Shown: one piece after another, positions 47,301 through 58,633 of the stretch | How positions within the stretch are numbered: position 1 is the stretch's first letter | Layout: each line of letters opens with the position of its first letter | NCBI GenBank assembly: GCA_017165825.1 | Contig: CM029385.1 | Coordinates: forward strand, 3,850,738-3,914,737 | DNA from: Hepsetus odoe | Lineage: Eukaryota; Chordata; Actinopteri; Characiformes; Hepsetidae | Direction: 5' to 3' | DNA length: 64,000 nucleotides | The notes under the pieces: model-generated | Told to the model about the DNA's origin: nothing | The model's input: the letters and a program-made list of their open reading frames with translations, nothing else | The model's database searches: none | Position numbers and translations under genes: made by a program

Positions 47301-50300
47301 ATGCTCTAGAGTGCAGGCGGGAAGAATAGCTTGATAATGGTCAATTGGTGAACAAAATATTGTAGTTACACCCCGTTTCTTAATTTCAAAGACAAAACTA
47401 CTAAAACAATACTTTGGTTTAGCCTCTACAATGTTAGTCCGGCCTAATCTGCGATTTGTTTAAACGGGTTGGACACCCAAAGATTATAAAAGGCTAGGCC
47501 TAACAAACATCTATCTTTAACACTCTGTTTAAGTAAAACACTAGAGCAGGAAGAGATCTTCATGATGGCAGACTAAATGCTCGGCTGCTGTCACTACAAG
47601 CAATGCGATGTGATTTTGGAACGCTTGTCTGAAGCTATGTTTAGAAAGGCAGTGAAAGCTGATTTTTTCCCCCCACAAATAATCTGATATAGGTCTGATA
47701 TTTACTTTGAAGTCTGAACATCATCTGAACGAAATCCAATCTTTACTTTCCCACTCTCCCTCATGTTTATGCGCTTGTCAGCAAATGATTAGCGACGGGT
47801 AACTAAACACAGGTTAGCATGAAGGAAAAAAAAAAAACAGACATGGAAAACAAATGTGATTTGAGCGTGACCGCCTGCTTTGTAAACCAAAGGTTTGGTT
47901 GTTTTCTAAACATAAAAACCGAAACACCGCGGAGGCTGTAAACATGTAAGAGACACAAGCTCACAGTAATTGAGGCTGGCACCCTAAAGCTGATGCCTAT
48001 TTATGTCTTCATCAGTAAACAGACAATTCCCGCAACTGCTCCAAGATATGTATCTTGTTACTGCGAGGAAACTGGATGTATTGGCCAGCGTAGCTTGGGT
48101 TAACTGGGGTGAGCTTTGTTTTTGGAAAAGCTGAAGAAATTCTCTGTCTGTGACAGACTGAGCTGAACCAGGGCTGAACAGGTGCTAACAGCATCTCTTA
48201 ACGCAGGAGCCAAAGAAAACCAACGCTGAACCGCAGGTCAACACAAAAATCTATGCTCGACCACAGGTAAATAAACATGCAGCGGGCGTGAAACGCAGAT
48301 GTAGATACAGTGCAATTATAACTCATCTTCATGTGGGGTGAAGAATGATGCTAGACGGGGTTCCTTGCTGTGTTTTGTTTAAAAGAGGCAGCGTACATAG
48401 TGTCTCTGAATGGCGTGTAATCCCGAAACATTTTTGAGAAAATCACACAAAATAAAAAGAAGAGGCAGCAACACTTTACAGTCATAGCCCTGGGCCATTT
48501 ACACTGTTCGATTTTTTTTTTTGGAAGTTAAAATAAGCTGGGCTGCAACTTGCAATTCTACTTATCAGTTGATTTCCTTCATTATTAATGGAATGTATGA
48601 GTTATTCTTTAATTACAGCTTCACATTTTAAGGCTGAAGGATTTGTTTGATAGATGATTGCTGTGTTTTTTGTAAACAGAATAAATAACATTTAATTAAT
48701 CTTTGTTGCCTTCTAAGACAACACAATATTTTGTGTAAGAAAATTGAAAGAAAATAGAAAAAACTGACACGACTCAAAAATGTTATTATTCGGCTGTCTT
48801 TAAGAGACGTTCATTCAAAAGCTGCACGCTGAGCCTAAAGAAGGACGAAGGACCGTTCGATATCTGGATTTTATGGACCGGCGTAGTGTTACGTCTATTC
48901 CTGCTGCCTCAAACTCCAAGTCCCATGAGCACTTGCTACATGGCAACATGGCCTCAACACCAATCTTAAAACTCACTTGTTTAATCTTGCGAATTTAATT
49001 TCCCTGTTTGCTAAGGCTAAGGAATAGGGCTGAGTGCATTGTGATGAAGATGCATGATTTTAGCAACATAATGATGTAAACATCTAAATGATTGGTTTGC
49101 AACTGTTATAAATCAATTATGATCAATTACACCAATTACTTGTAGCAGCCCTAAAAAAATGCACCCATTCTCTTCAGAGAATACATTTATATTTTGCAAA
49201 TTCTAGAGCACACTTTCTTTTTTCCAGTATGTTATGTTCAGCCAATAAACAGACACGAATGAAATGTACTAGAACTGTTGTACACACCACATTTTATAAA
49301 CAGTAAATAGTAGCTGTGGCTTTAAATGTGCACAAGTGTGTTGATCATAGAGAATGTGTCCTAATTTTCACCTTGAAAAATAATCCACTTTAAATCAAGT
49401 AATTGAACCTGAGGACTGTTAAGTCTTAGCACTTCACTGCGTGACCATAAACACACACTCTCGCTCGCTCTGTCTCACACATAGCACTTTATTGGGTACC
49501 ATCTACACTAATGGTCTATTTCATTAGCTCCACTCACGGAAGCGCTTCATAGTTTACAATACAGACTGCGGCCCTATTTCTCTACGTTTGTAATCCCTGC
49601 TTTACCTTCATCAAAGATCAGGACCCCCACAGGTCCACCAACAGTGAGCAGGTATTATTTGGGTGGTGGATATGTCCCAGCACAGCAGTGATCAGGTAGT
49701 GACGTGTGTGCGTGTGTGCTATGCGTTGTAAAAAGTGGATCACACAGCAGTGGTGCTGAAGTTTTAAAATACTGTGTCTACTTACTGTCTGCTCTAACGA
49801 CACATCTAACCTTTCGGTCTATCTTGTAAAGTTATTGGTGAAGGTTCAACTGATATTTAACTGATAAACTGAAGTTTATATTGGTCATCCCCTAGTCCAT
49901 CAGTGGTTCATTTCTAGCCACACGCTGTTGGCTGAATATTTTTAATTGGTAGACTGTTTCTAGTTCAGAAGTGACAGTGAAGTGTCACAGTGCTGCTGTG
50001 TGTAATACACTCTGTGCAACTGTGCACTAAAAATGCCATATTTTAGTGTTTCCTGTAGAAAAAACCTCAAAACGACCAGAGGTTCAATTTTGACCAGAGG
50101 TTTAATGATTTGCACTTAACTGCATACGCTACACTGTGAAACTGTAGTTATACTAAAGTATACCATATACTGAGACTAAAGAGTTTCAGTTTCAGACAAT
50201 ATCTTTCAGAAGTGTAAATACAGTGCATCAGGAATGTATTCACAACGCTCCACTTTTTCCACATGTTGCCTTGTTACAGCCTAATTCATAATGGATTCAA

Positions 50301-52128
50301 TTAATTTTTTACCTCAAAATTCTACACACTATACCCCATCATGACAAAGTGAAAACGTTTGCTTGAAAATTTTGCAAATTTATAAAAAAAAAAACCAAAC
50401 TTGTACTTGTAACTTAAGTATTCACAGCTTTTGCTCAACACTTTGTTGAAGCACCTCTGGCAGAAATTACAGCCTCAAGTCTTTTTGAGTTTGATGCTAT
50501 AAGCTTGGAGCAATTATTTTTGGGCAGTTTCTCCAGTTCTTCTTTGCAGAACCTCTCAAACCCCATCAGGTTGGATGGGAAGCGTCGGTGCGCAGCCATG
50601 TTCAGATCTCTTCAGAGATGTTCAATCGGGTTCAAGTCTGGGCTCTAGCTGTGCTACTCAAGGACATTCACCGAGTTGCCTCGAAGCCACTCCTTTGTTA
50701 TCTTGGCTGTGTGCTAAGAGTCAATGTCCTGTTGGAAGATGAACCTTCGCCCCAGTCCGAGGTCCAGTGCGCTCTGGAGCAGGTTATCATCAAGGATGTC
50801 TCTGTACGTTTGCTGAATTCACCTTCCCTCGACCCTGACTAGTCTCTCAGTTCCTGCTGCTGAAAAACATCTCCACATCATGATACTGCCACCACCATGC
50901 TTCACTGTAGGGATGGTATTGGCCAGGTGATGAGCGTGCCTGGTTTCCCCCATACATGAAGCTGGGCATTTATGCCAGAGTTCAATCTTAGTTTCATCAG
51001 ACCAGAGAATTTTGTTTCTCATGGTCTGAGAGTCCTTCAGACGTGTTTGCAAACTTTCAGACGTCTTGGCGGGCTGTCATCTGCCTTTTACTGAGACGTG
51101 CCTTCCGTCTGGCCACGACATCATAAAGGCCTGATTGGTAGATTGGTTTTGCTGCAGAAATGGTTGTCCTTCTAGAAGGTTCTCCTCTCTCCACAGAGCG
51201 ATGCTGGAGCTCTGTTAGAGTGACCACTGCGTTTTTGTGCATCTCTCTGACTAAGGCCCTTCTCCCCCGATCCCTCAGATTGGCCAGGCGGCCAGCTCTA
51301 GGAAAAGTCCTTGTAGCTCCAAACTTCATCCATTTACAGATGATAGAGGACACTGTGCTCATTGGGACTTTCAATGCTGCATCAATTTTTCTGTAGCCTC
51401 CCCCAGATCTGTGCATCAGTACAATCCTGTCTTTGTGGTCTACAGACAACCCCATGAACTTCATGGCTTGGTTTGTGCTCCGACATGCACTGCCAGCTAT
51501 GGGACCTTATATAGAAAGGTGTGTGCCTTTCCAAATCATGTCCAATCAACTGAATTTACCACATGTGGACTCCAATCAAGTTAAAAAGTTCTGAAAGTAG
51601 AAAGTTCTGGAGAAGATCTGTGGAAACAGGATGCACCTCAGCTCACTTTTGAGTGTCAAAGGCTGTGAATACTTGTGTACATGTTTTATTTTTGCTTTTT
51701 ATTTTAAAATTTCAAGCAAATGTTTTTACTTTGTCATCATGGGGTATTGTGTGTAGGTAATTTTGAGGTTAATTGAATAATCCAATTTGGAACAAGGCTA
51801 TAACATAGCAACATATGGAAAAAGTGGCGCACTGAATATTTTCCAGATGCACTGTACATTAAATTTGTAGGACAAAATACACTTTTATAGATTTACAAAA
51901 CTCCAATGGCTGGAAATTTTGGAAAAAATCAAAAGACTTATTTTTATATAACATTCAATTAATATGCCATAAATCCAGCTCAGGAAATTAATCATACAGA
52001 GCTAGTTAAATCACAATATTTGTCCAACACAAAGTTTCTAAAGTAGACACACCCTGGAGACCAGAGCATGAAGACAGGCCTTCAAGAGAGGATAGAAAAC
52101 AGTATTCCAACACACACACACACACACA

Positions 52129-52160
<32 letters not shown>

Positions 52161-53105
52161 TTCCAACATTTCTTTTTTGAGCTCCTTCCCTTTTGTAGAC
52201 CTCAGAAAGTTCTGGAACCCCTGTTATGACATCACTGTCCTGTGCAGAAAGACAGCGCGCTGTTCCATTCTTTCTCATCTTCTGTTGCTTGGACCATTCC
52301 TGCACCTTCATGCCTCACAGCCTTTACCCCTGACCTTTAACCACTGCTGCTCCGAGACAAAGGGGCCTTTTGCTGCTGCGGCCAGATCAGTCTTACCTTA
52401 AAGAGAGCTGAGGGTGGCGGGGGGCGTTTCAGGCTTGTGACTGTTTTAGCGAGTCGTGCTGCTCCCCTACAGCCAGAGAATGAGAAATCTGGGTCGCTCT
52501 ATTGTGCAACTAAGCCGGAGAAAGAACGCTGTTGTGGGACATTTTTGCAGCGACTCCGCTCTCACTCTATTTTTGTGGCCGTTTTTGTTAGCCTTCCAGA
52601 ACAGCAGAGTGGTCCCGTCTACACTGACTGCATTAACTGTGCCACAGCTTGCATGTTTGTGGTCAACAAAAGCGTTAAACACATGCTGCTGAAACGAGAC
52701 TCGCGAGAGCTCCCTCTTTTCAGAAAAGACATATGGGAGTCATGTGTGTATCTGAGGACTGTCATGGGATCTCTGTCCCGATTCCAGCTGCTCATTATTA
52801 TATTAACTATGTGTCCATCAGTTTTGGGGTGCCAAAAATAGAAGGCAGCGCTGCAGGAAGGTCTTTTCATTTAACATAACGGCTTTAGCTTGCCACCACC
52901 TCCTCTCCTCCTCTAAAAAGTTGTATTTGGCATGTTTGGTCTCCCTGGGCTTTCCACAGCTTACTGATATACAGAGAACTGTTTAATAATGAACAGTTCT
53001 TCGAAATCTTATGCCTAACCTAATCCCCACAGTTAACAATATGGTGTTGAAAGAAGTGCTCACGTGACACAAAAAACAATCTATAATGCAAATATATATA
53101 TTTAT

Positions 53106-53144
<39 letters not shown>

Positions 53145-55621
53145 CAGTACTGTGCAAAAGTTTCAGGCAGGTGTGGAAAAAATGCTGTAAACAAAGAACG
53201 CTTTCAGAAATATAAATAATGATTGTTTATTTTGATCAATTTACAAAATGCAAAGTGAGCGAACAAAAGAAAAATCTCAATCAGATCAATATTTGGTGTT
53301 TCTACCTTTTGCCTTCAAACCAGCATCAGTTCTTCTGGCCCCCACAGAGCCCTGATCTCAACATCATCCAGTGTGTCTGGATTACATGAAGAGACAGAAG
53401 GATGTGAGGAAGCTACATCCACAGAAGATCTGTGGTTAGTTCTCCAAGATGTTTGGAACGACCTACCAGCCCAGCACACAGTGAACCACAACAAAATTGG
53501 ACCTCTGCATTTAACCCATGCAAACACCGTGCAGCAGTGGGCAGCTATGAAAGCGCCCGGGGAGCAGTGACGGGGACGGTACCTTGGTCAAGGGTACCTC
53601 AGGGCAACCAACCGGTGAGGGAACTGAACCCACAATCTTCCGATCCAGGGCAACTCCCGAACCGCTAGACCGCCGCTGCCCTGGTTTTATATATATATAA
53701 AAAAATGTATGTATGTATGTTTATACAGGGTAGTTCTGGGGCAGCCCAGGTTTTTTTTTTTGTGCTGATTGTTTTATTGATATTCTCCAGGTTCTGACCG
53801 TTGCCTGCATGTTTCTGGACTGCATTTTGTCGACACAGATTCTAGCTTGCTCTCCAACACTGGCTCTCGATTAAAACTGTGCTTCAGGGAAATGTTCTTA
53901 ATAGTGCTTACATGTGGTGCCTCTAGCACCACTCCCCTCTACTCTCTGCCCTTCGCTTTTCTTACCTTTGTATCAGGTTAGTCCACTGGATTATAAATGA
54001 ACTGGCCTCTGAAATATTGGACTAATACCTTCAATTGTGTTTACAAATGGTCAGAAATGCCTTTAGGTAGTCTTGACTAAAACAGTGAAATCTAAAAGTC
54101 ACAGTCAAACACGCACACACAGTGATGACCTCAGTGTTTCAGTCAAGACTACAAAAACGTATGTATTTAAATTTGTAAATGGAATGGAAATTGTTAGCCC
54201 ACTGTTTCGTGTTGAATTTGTTTTTTTGTTGACTTTATTTAGTAACTTATTTTGGCTGCAAAACAAGCTTTCTTTAATGAAAAATGATTCAAATAACCAT
54301 CCTCAGTGAGTTTAAACAATGACTTACACTCCTTCAGCATGCCGATGTCGACACAGCGCTTGAGGCGGCAGGCCTGGCAGTGTCTGCGGTTGTCTTTGGT
54401 GATGGTGCAGCTGCCATTAAAAGGGCAGGTGAAACTGGCCTTGCGCTTCATACTTCGCCTGTGCAGAGAAAAGAGACCAGTCAGTTGAGTTGGGTAAAGG
54501 TGTAGCAGCGTGCCAGTTGTAAAATGTTGAATATCATCTCTGTGTATCGAGCTCTGAGCGGCACAGTTCTCCAACACATGTATGATATCGTCCTCTTTGA
54601 CCATAAGCCGTGTGTAGATCTTTGTGGAAGTTGACTTGTTGCAAGAAAATCCACAGTTAAGTGACTTGATTTGTCAATGAAATCAACTTGTTGATAGAAA
54701 AAAGTTTTGTCGAGTTGTGACATTATTTAAACAATTATTGGTCAAAAGCACTGGTAGATTACTTATTATTAACTTGCATTGAGCAGTAAAATATTTCATT
54801 TAATCTCATTATGTTCAAAGTCTCCATGCAAAGATGTTATTTTTGGAGAATCGCTCTAATTGTGTTTAGATCAAATATACTCCAGTCGAGGCCAAGAACC
54901 GCAGTGAACAGGCGGGTGAAGCTTGGCGATGGAGGGGGGTTATTTAAAACGGACTAAACTGTTACTCACTGTTAACCACTCAGCTACACCCTTCCTAACC
55001 TAACACACATAAGGCCACCCCCAAAAAACACAGGCGTTTATGGGTACGCAATGGCGCGCCCACGCACACACACACACAGCCGCAGCCACTCCAAGCCCAC
55101 CCTCCTGTCCTTTTAATAGTCATAAACACAAACATTTATTTCATGTGCAGTCACGCAGAATGGGCTCTGAAAGAGCTTAGGAAAACACACACCTCCTCCC
55201 CTGGCATACTGTCCCTATTCACACCCAGAGTTTAACTACACAGTGCAAACACTCATACCCTCATAGACATGTGTATGTGTGTACACACTGAGCGAAGGAA
55301 AGATTTACTTAGTGTTTGATTCACATAATTTACAAGCTAATCTCAACACCCATTACTGCGAGTGAAGTCTTTAAGGGACTAATGGAATGAAATGATACAG
55401 AGGAAAATGCTTTGTACTAAAAGTTCCTGAGGGAAAACAAAACTAGCAAACAACATCTCCTCTGAGACTCTGCGCAACTTCCAAGCAGTGGATGACAATT
55501 GCTGAAAATCTGAATGCAGCTGATGGAGCTTTACTGCCCCAGCAGTAACTGTTAAATAGATGCACACTGTCCTGGTGAAGTGACTGTAGTCTGTAAGTGT
55601 AATTCCTTTACATATATATAC

Positions 55622-55675
<54 letters not shown>

Positions 55676-55809
55676 TTTCCCTCTTGGTTCACTTCCCAGG
55701 CGGGACAGTCTGAGTCCTTTCTATGTGGAGTTGGCATGTCCTCCTCGTGTCTGAGTGGGATTCCTCCCATAATCTGGATTTCGCTGGAGATATTAAATTG
55801 CCCCCCAGG

Positions 55810-55852
<43 letters not shown>

Positions 55853-58633
55853 TTGTGTGTCTACCCTGCACTGGACTGCCAACCTGTTTTTCCACCTTTA
55901 GCTCTAGATATAAATATGTTTGAAATAGCTAAATACTTTGAGCATATATTTTTTTAACAGGTTAAAGCGCATTTGAAATTATTTTTAGATTTCTATATTA
56001 TCAGAAATATTTACATCCTGTATGAGCCCTGAATTTTAGTACAAGATGGAGATTTCCATTTGGGGCAGCATCGGCTTAGAGGTTAGAAACTAGGCCCGAG
56101 GACCAGAAAGTCATGGGTTAGAATTATGACCATTAGGCTGCCCACAGGTACCCATAAGCAAGGTAGGGCCTTCTCTACTGCTCCCCAGGCACTGGATACG
56201 GCTGCCCCCTGCTGCATGGTGTGTGTGGGTTAAATGCAGAAGATGCTTTTCGATGTGGTTCACTGTGTGCTGTTTCACAATGACAAATAGTCACTTTCAC
56301 TTATTTCAAACACAGGGAATAGATACAACTTGTGCCCTTACAGATAACCATACATTAAAACACACATTCTTTTCTTCATCAAGAATATTTCCTATTCTTA
56401 AGAAAATTGGTATGCTAAAGAATTCCCAAGAACTGTGCAACCATAACTAAAGATAGACTGTTTGCTCATTGGGACTCATCTTAATAACTTCCAAAAGCTT
56501 TATTTGAAATACTTAACCCACTTCAAATGACCTCTTTTCAACATTGAATTGAATTTGGTTAAGAGATTTTAGTTTCCAACGGATTGTCATCTAATTGCAA
56601 CTTAAAAATAAACCACAAATGATTCCATTACTCTCGTACATTTGTGCAATTATGACTCACTTTTTCACCACATCTAAAAATTTGCAAGGCCGGTGCTGAA
56701 TCACCCAGAGTCTCTGGGTTTATTTTTCATGTCATTTAACCCTAAAAAATGAATTCCAAGCTTGCACGATGTGTAATGTTATACTTGGAATCTGATTTTA
56801 AAAAACATTAATTTTAAAAAGAGTTTTGGTGGGGACTTGAAACCCACCCTTTCAGCCTTATCTACCACATTTGCGCCAATTGTTAATGCTGTCTCGGGAC
56901 CGTCTGCATGGCGGGATGAAAGCCTGATCACACAGGAGACGCGAGCGAAGATCACACCGTAATGAAAGCAGCATGGTGTCTGAGAAACAGCCTGACATAC
57001 TTCTCATTCTTTCCCTCCTTTATCCCTTCTTTTCTCCCCATCCCGTCTTCCTGTACATAAACACAACTCCAGATGCTAGTCCAAAAGAGGCACTCCGAAA
57101 GGGACAATATTTGCAATCAGGAGCCGCTAGCTGTTGAGGCGGATAAACTGAATTCAATAAAGTACGGATGGGTTGAATATTAATACCTCAGTGCAGCTGA
57201 TAAATGATGCTCACAATTAGACGGCGGCAATATGTGAATCAACATGTACAGAAGTGAGTAAACCGGTGCATTCAAATAACAAATAACATATTGCAAGTAG
57301 GGCTGTAGGATATGGCCAAAACACCATTATTACAATTGCACTACAATTGAGATGACTTTCAATACTTAAAAGGCCATTTCATCACCTTTCTGGAATTAAA
57401 AAGGCTTGAAGTGTGAAAATATTGTTATTTTCACTCCCCGTGTATACTGTTTACACATGAAAACTAAGCAACCCGTTTTTAAATGGCATTTTTATATCAC
57501 CACCAAACCAACTCATTAACACACATCTCCTCACTCAGCTGTATTTTCCTGGTGAAGAGTGTAAAAAGGAAATAAAAATAAAATCTTTCCTAAAAGCCTC
57601 AGAATCTGACCTTAAGTTAAAGAGGAAATCCTCCTTTGCATCCCTTCACATTTCAGCAACACTAAAAAGTCCAGGACAGATTTTCCTCCATCCTTTTGCT
57701 TGGGAGGTCGACTCAGGACAAAGATGATATTCATAAGTTGCATGGTTTGCTGTCCAATGTGCATTATGTAAGAACTGGCAGAGTATCAGAACTTCTACAA
57801 AACAAGAGACACTCCTAACAAGCTGCAGAGATTGCTTCTCCTGCTGTGCACAGAATCGAGTGAAAGTGTCAGGAACACAGTCTTTCTGATGATATGCAAT
57901 GAAAAGCTGCAAGAGTCTAAATGTGTTGCAGACCACATGACAGAGTAACCGCAAGGCTGTACAGCTATATAGCCAAGAACAAAATCATCACCTAGTCATT
58001 AAACTGAAATAGCTGATGGACATATGTATTTACTTCCAATTTTTCCATTAAATAATGATCAACTTCTACCTTTTGGTGAACAGTTTACAAAACATATTGA
58101 CACATTAAGTCATTATTGTTCATAAAGGAGTAAAAAACATCCTACTAAACAAAACTACCTTGTTTTTGATCTTTCCCCAAAAAGTGTAATGAACCTATTA
58201 AAGGCACTGTGTAGTCAGACAAGTGTTTACTGCTTGTGCTTTTTTTTTTTTTAACTCCACTTTCTTGATTACCCAATAAAATAATCCGGTTACTCAAATT
58301 CAAGTATAATTTACACAGCCAGTTCAACTGCAGTGCCAAGAGAGGCATAGTGTTACAGACAGCGCTCAGTTTATCTATGCAGTAGAGGCCAAAACTTCAC
58401 TTTTAACCATGTCACAAAACCACAATAGCAGATTTTACTGCAGTTGAAAGAACTTCAAACAATCTTCTTTTTTCCAGCTTGTTTTACCTGAAGAAGCCCT
58501 TGCATCCTTCGCAGGTCATGGCGTTGAAGTGGAATCCGGTGGCCTTGTCTCCACAGACGCCACAGATCCGTGGAGCATTCCGGTCAAACTCATCTGGACC
58601 CTGTGCAGACGTGCTCACTGCCATGGCCTCCAT
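40657..58633 (-). CDS. vdra: vitamin D receptor, complete coding region in eight exons
   Basis: The exons (58488-58633, 54328-54458, 45230-45414, 44363-44462, 43365-43545, 41515-41666, 41089-41205, 40657-40910) total 1266 nt, giving 421 residues, with consensus splice sites and matching phases. VDR is a nuclear receptor that binds calcitriol, pairs with RXR and regulates calcium and other target genes. The protein shows a two-zinc-finger DNA-binding domain (C24-C84, P-box CEGCKG), a hinge, a ligand-binding domain and an AF-2 helix (TPLVLEVFG, 409-417, E414). Ligand contacts known from human VDR are present as Y143, S231, R270, S274, H301 and H391. The vdra call, over the second fish paralogue vdrb, rests on remembered zebrafish sequence (DSFNHSPESVDTKLNFS and the C-terminal GSE-S), so it is less sure than VDR itself. 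Upstream leader exons, or an exon coding an N-terminal extension, are not identified. Confidence 0.95.
41089..41205 (-). CDS. vdra: vdra coding exon 7
   Basis: 117 nt. Codes (A)GHTLELLEPLVKFQVGL then KKLNLHEEEHVLLMAICLLS. H301 corresponds to human H305. Donor CCAG then GTATGT. Acceptor TTCACCACAG. Confidence 0.95.
41515..41666 (-). CDS. vdra: vdra coding exon 6
   Basis: 152 nt. Codes DLTAEDQIALLKSSAIEIIM then LRSNQSFSLEDMSWSCGG. R270 and S274 match the human R274/S278 ligand contacts, and the segment includes the nuclear receptor signature region. Donor AAGG then GTGAGA. Confidence 0.95.
43034..43079. repeat. perfect 46-bp palindrome in a vdra intron
   Basis: Two 23-base arms with no spacer, centred on GAATTC at 43054-43059. 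The left arm begins AAATATTTAGTATCTCCAAT and the right arm is its exact reverse complement. Symmetry ends at 43033/43080 (G and A). Confidence 0.97.
43365..43545 (-). CDS. vdra: vdra coding exon 5: insertion region and start of ligand-binding core
   Basis: 181 nt. Codes (E)SVDTKLNFSSLLSMYQEG, an acidic Ser/Glu/Asp insertion loop, then RLSMLPHLADLVSYSIQKVI. S231 matches the human S237 contact. Acceptor CTCTGTGTAG, donor CAG then GTGTGC. Confidence 0.95.
44318..44357. repeat. CA microsatellite starting 5 bp into a vdra intron
   Basis: (GT)20 on the plus strand, so (CA)20 in the pre-mRNA, beginning just after the exon 4 donor GTATTA. Confidence 0.97.
44363..44462 (-). CDS. vdra: vdra coding exon 4: Ser-rich hinge/insertion
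   Basis: 100 nt. Codes PPVREGPVTRSASRAASLHS then LSDASSDSFNHSP. Low-complexity Ser-rich segment, the least conserved part of VDR between vertebrate classes. Acceptor TGTTCTTACAG, donor CCAG then GTATTA. Confidence 0.92.
45230..45414 (-). CDS. vdra: vdra coding exon 3: hinge and helix 1
   Basis: 185 nt. Codes (F)ILTDEEVQRKKELILKRK, then LTDEQTQIINTLVEAHHKTY and DDSYSDFVRFR. Y143 corresponds exactly to human Y143. Acceptor CTCGCTGTAG, donor CAGA then GTCAGT. Confidence 0.93.
45727..45843 (+). repeat. tRNA-derived SINE fragment in vdra intron
   Basis: B-box-like GGGTTTGAATCCCAGAGCAG, then TTACCCTGAGGTACCCCTGA and GGCTGCCCCCTGCTGC. The head is decayed. Confidence 0.75.
45844..50218. other. vdra intron 2-3, unique sequence left of the Tc1 element
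   Basis: No exon, RNA gene or transposon recognised apart from a 47-bp tandem duplication at 46611-46704. Confidence 0.5.
46611..46704. repeat. 47-bp tandem duplication
   Basis: CTCCTGAATTACCAGCGAAC followed by AAAAACCAGTTCAGATCAGA is repeated twice, head to tail, with a 47-bp period. Confidence 0.9.
50221..51854 (-). mobile_element. Tc1/mariner element, near full length, inactive
   Basis: The 1634-bp element starts CAGTGCATCAGGAATGTATT and ends in the inverted counterpart (CCAGATGCACTG), with TA duplicated at 50219-50220 and 51855-51856. Terminal inverted regions contain CACTTTTTCCACATGTTGCC-type sequence, mirrored imperfectly at the right end. The transposase lies on the minus strand and is broken. 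It sits in the 8.9-kb vdra intron, with its transposase in the same orientation as vdra. Confidence 0.92.
50520..51464 (-). pseudogene. Tc1 transposase, frame-broken
   Basis: Frame 51464-51057 holds the N-terminal paired-type helix-turn-helix region (HKDRIVLMHRSGGGYRKIDA, VPMSTVSSIICKW). Frame 51052-50819 holds the catalytic WSDETKIELW (second Asp region of the DDE triad) and VKHGGGSIMMWRCFSA. The C-terminal part continues in another frame to about 50520. At least two frame breaks prevent a full transposase, which would bind the inverted ends and cut and paste the element at TA. Confidence 0.85.
51855..53142. other. vdra intron 2-3, unique sequence
   Basis: Contains CA repeats (52110-52160 and 53117-53142). 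A 134-codon plus-strand frame at 52437-52841 has no domain or splice support and is antisense to vdra. Confidence 0.45.
52110..52160. repeat. CA dinucleotide microsatellite
   Basis: CA run with one CATA interruption. Confidence 0.97.
53143..53473 (+). mobile_element. relic of the Tc1-like element that parented the MITEs
   Basis: The end CAGTACTGTGCAAAAGTTTC and the next roughly 190 bp match the MITE ends at 11455 and 22258. Where the MITEs have unrelated filler, this copy has transposase 3'-end coding remains on the plus strand: PQSPDLNIIQ-like sequence (SPDLNPIE motif region of Tc1), then DVRKLHPQKICG-like and VLQDVWNDLPA-like sequence in shifting frames. It is truncated at the SINE that follows. 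Confidence 0.75.
53474..53684 (-). repeat. tRNA-derived SINE abutting the Tc1 relic
   Basis: Inverted full-body copy. GCAGCGGCGG at the minus-strand head, CGGGGAGCAGTGACGGGGAC and GGGTACCTCAGGGCAACC in the body. Nearly identical in the middle to the copy at 5939-6172, suggesting recent common origin. Confidence 0.85.
54328..54458 (-). CDS. vdra: vdra coding exon 2: second zinc finger
   Basis: 131 nt. Codes RSMKRKASFTCPFNGSCTIT then KDNRRHCQACRLKRCVDIGM, LKE. Zinc ligands C60, C66, C76, C79. C84 lies in the following helix. The D-box region mediates dimer contacts. Acceptor TTTCTCTGCACAG, donor GGAGT then GTAAGT. Confidence 0.97.
55621..55674. repeat. CA dinucleotide microsatellite
   Basis: CA run of about 54 bp. 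Confidence 0.97.
55675..55890 (+). repeat. common fish interspersed repeat with internal GT tract
   Basis: CTATGTGGAGTTGGCATGTC, CCTCGTGTCTGAGTGGGATT, GGAGATATTAAATTGCC, then a GT microsatellite (55816-55860) and CTGCACTGGACTGCCAACCT. Same family as the piece at 24440 and the tail at 62110. Confidence 0.75.
56062..56305 (+). repeat. tRNA-derived SINE, full length, diverged
   Basis: Head GGGGCAGCATCGGCTTAGAG, body CCCATAAGCAAGGTAGGGCC, CACTGGATACGGCTGCCCCC, tail TTTCACAATGACAAATAGTC. Confidence 0.88.

Larger units (their letters stand above)
54459..58487. other. vdra intron 1-2 with repeats and possible conserved elements
   Basis: Contains CA/GT microsatellites, an interspersed repeat (55675-55890) and a SINE (56062-56305). 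Positions 56880-57260 are repeat-free and of moderate GC content. A 102-codon minus-strand frame at 57646-57954 has no domain support. Confidence 0.5.

Noticed and set aside
52437..52841. 134-codon frame antisense within a vdra intron
   Set aside because: No domain, no splice signals, and an ordinary length for chance in this composition.
57646..57954. 102-codon minus-strand frame in vdra intron 1
   Set aside because: It would interrupt the well-supported exon 1 to exon 2 splice and has no recognisable domain.
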